Shown: piece by piece, positions 21,534 through 21,679 of the stretch
Layout: each line of letters opens with the position of its first letter
Numbering within the stretch: position 1 is the stretch's first letter
IMG/VR virus record: IMGVR_UViG_3300025818_000228
Coordinates: 1 to 21,679 of that record
Reading direction: 5' to 3' (one strand)
Source: a virus
DNA length: 21,679 nucleotides
Notes under the pieces: generated by a model
The model's database searches: none
Told to the model about the DNA's origin: nothing
What the model saw: the letters and a program-made list of their open reading frames with translations, nothing else
Made by a program: the position numbers and the translations under genes

Positions 21534-21679
21534 TATCCTTTCTTATGCTCCCTATAAATTGTGTAATCAGGATCTACTTTTCTAGCCATATCCAGTATCT
21601 TCGTTCTAGCTCTACTTCCAGCTTCGTATACAGCATTAGAATCGCTATACTCGTAGTACCAGTCGTGTTTTCGTAGCAT
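21533..21679 (-). CDS. Small hypothetical protein, at window edge
   Basis: A 48-codon frame that begins with ATG exactly at the window edge and could extend further upstream, so completeness cannot be judged. The peptide begins MLRKHDWYYEYSDSN and continues as a basic helical segment ending REHKKG. It overlaps the next gene by one base. It is probably the distal end of the same leftward operon. Function unknown. Confidence 0.6.
   Translation of the reverse strand: MLRKHDWYYEYSDSNAVYEAGSRARTKILDMARKVDPDYTIYREHKKG

Overview
This window looks like about half of a short-tailed (podovirus-type) double-stranded DNA phage or prophage genome infecting an unidentified bacterium, most likely a Gram-negative proteobacterium. 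Support comes from a compact virion gene block (scaffold, HK97-type capsid protein, decoration protein, P22 gp4-like adaptor, beta-propeller-like nozzle, several DNA-ejection proteins, fibre), two lipoprotein signals with lipoboxes, and a Bet/RecT annealing protein. No integrase, repressor, tRNA, CRISPR array, insertion sequence or attachment site was seen. Portal, terminase and DNA polymerase are not here and presumably lie outside the window.

Layout. Positions 1-16296 are read rightward as one nearly gapless late operon: unidentified head-proximal proteins (1-1407), scaffold (1400-2419), major capsid protein (2441-3397), decoration protein (3411-3896), an intrinsic terminator (3907-3937), a helix-hairpin-helix-like virion protein (3951-4595), head-tail adaptor (4592-5452), a train of Gly/Ala/Gln-rich ejection proteins around the tail nozzle gene (5455-13764, the last ending in a lytic transglycosylase domain), a tail fibre (13768-14703), and a lysis-type cassette (14705-16296: DUF5675 protein, membrane coiled-coil protein, secreted cysteine-rich protein, holin-like protein).

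From 16293 to the right edge almost everything is leftward and looks like an early or DNA-metabolism region: a conserved hypothetical gene, a VRR-NUC nuclease, a peculiar reiterated low-complexity segment with abutting mini-ORFs (17296-17733), an 'AWIADTGRF' protein, a PD-(D/E)XK-like protein, and a PC4-like ssDNA-binding protein with an SSB-type acidic tail. A roughly 490-bp non-coding region (18834-19327) follows. Beyond it are Bet, small membrane and lipoproteins and two small hypothetical genes. The only rightward gene in this half is a lone small lipoprotein (19328-19516), closed by a strong hairpin terminator.

Most noteworthy: (a) the non-coding region with a perfect consensus DnaA box, a 13-bp direct repeat and two inverted repeats, a candidate replication or control region; (b) the degenerate AGACCT-type hexamer segment with repeated stop/start junctions; (c) the secreted 18-cysteine protein in the lysis cassette; (d) a carbohydrate-binding-like insertion inside the head-tail adaptor; (e) strong apparent over-representation of the palindrome AGCGCT. 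All family names come from motif reading without database searches.
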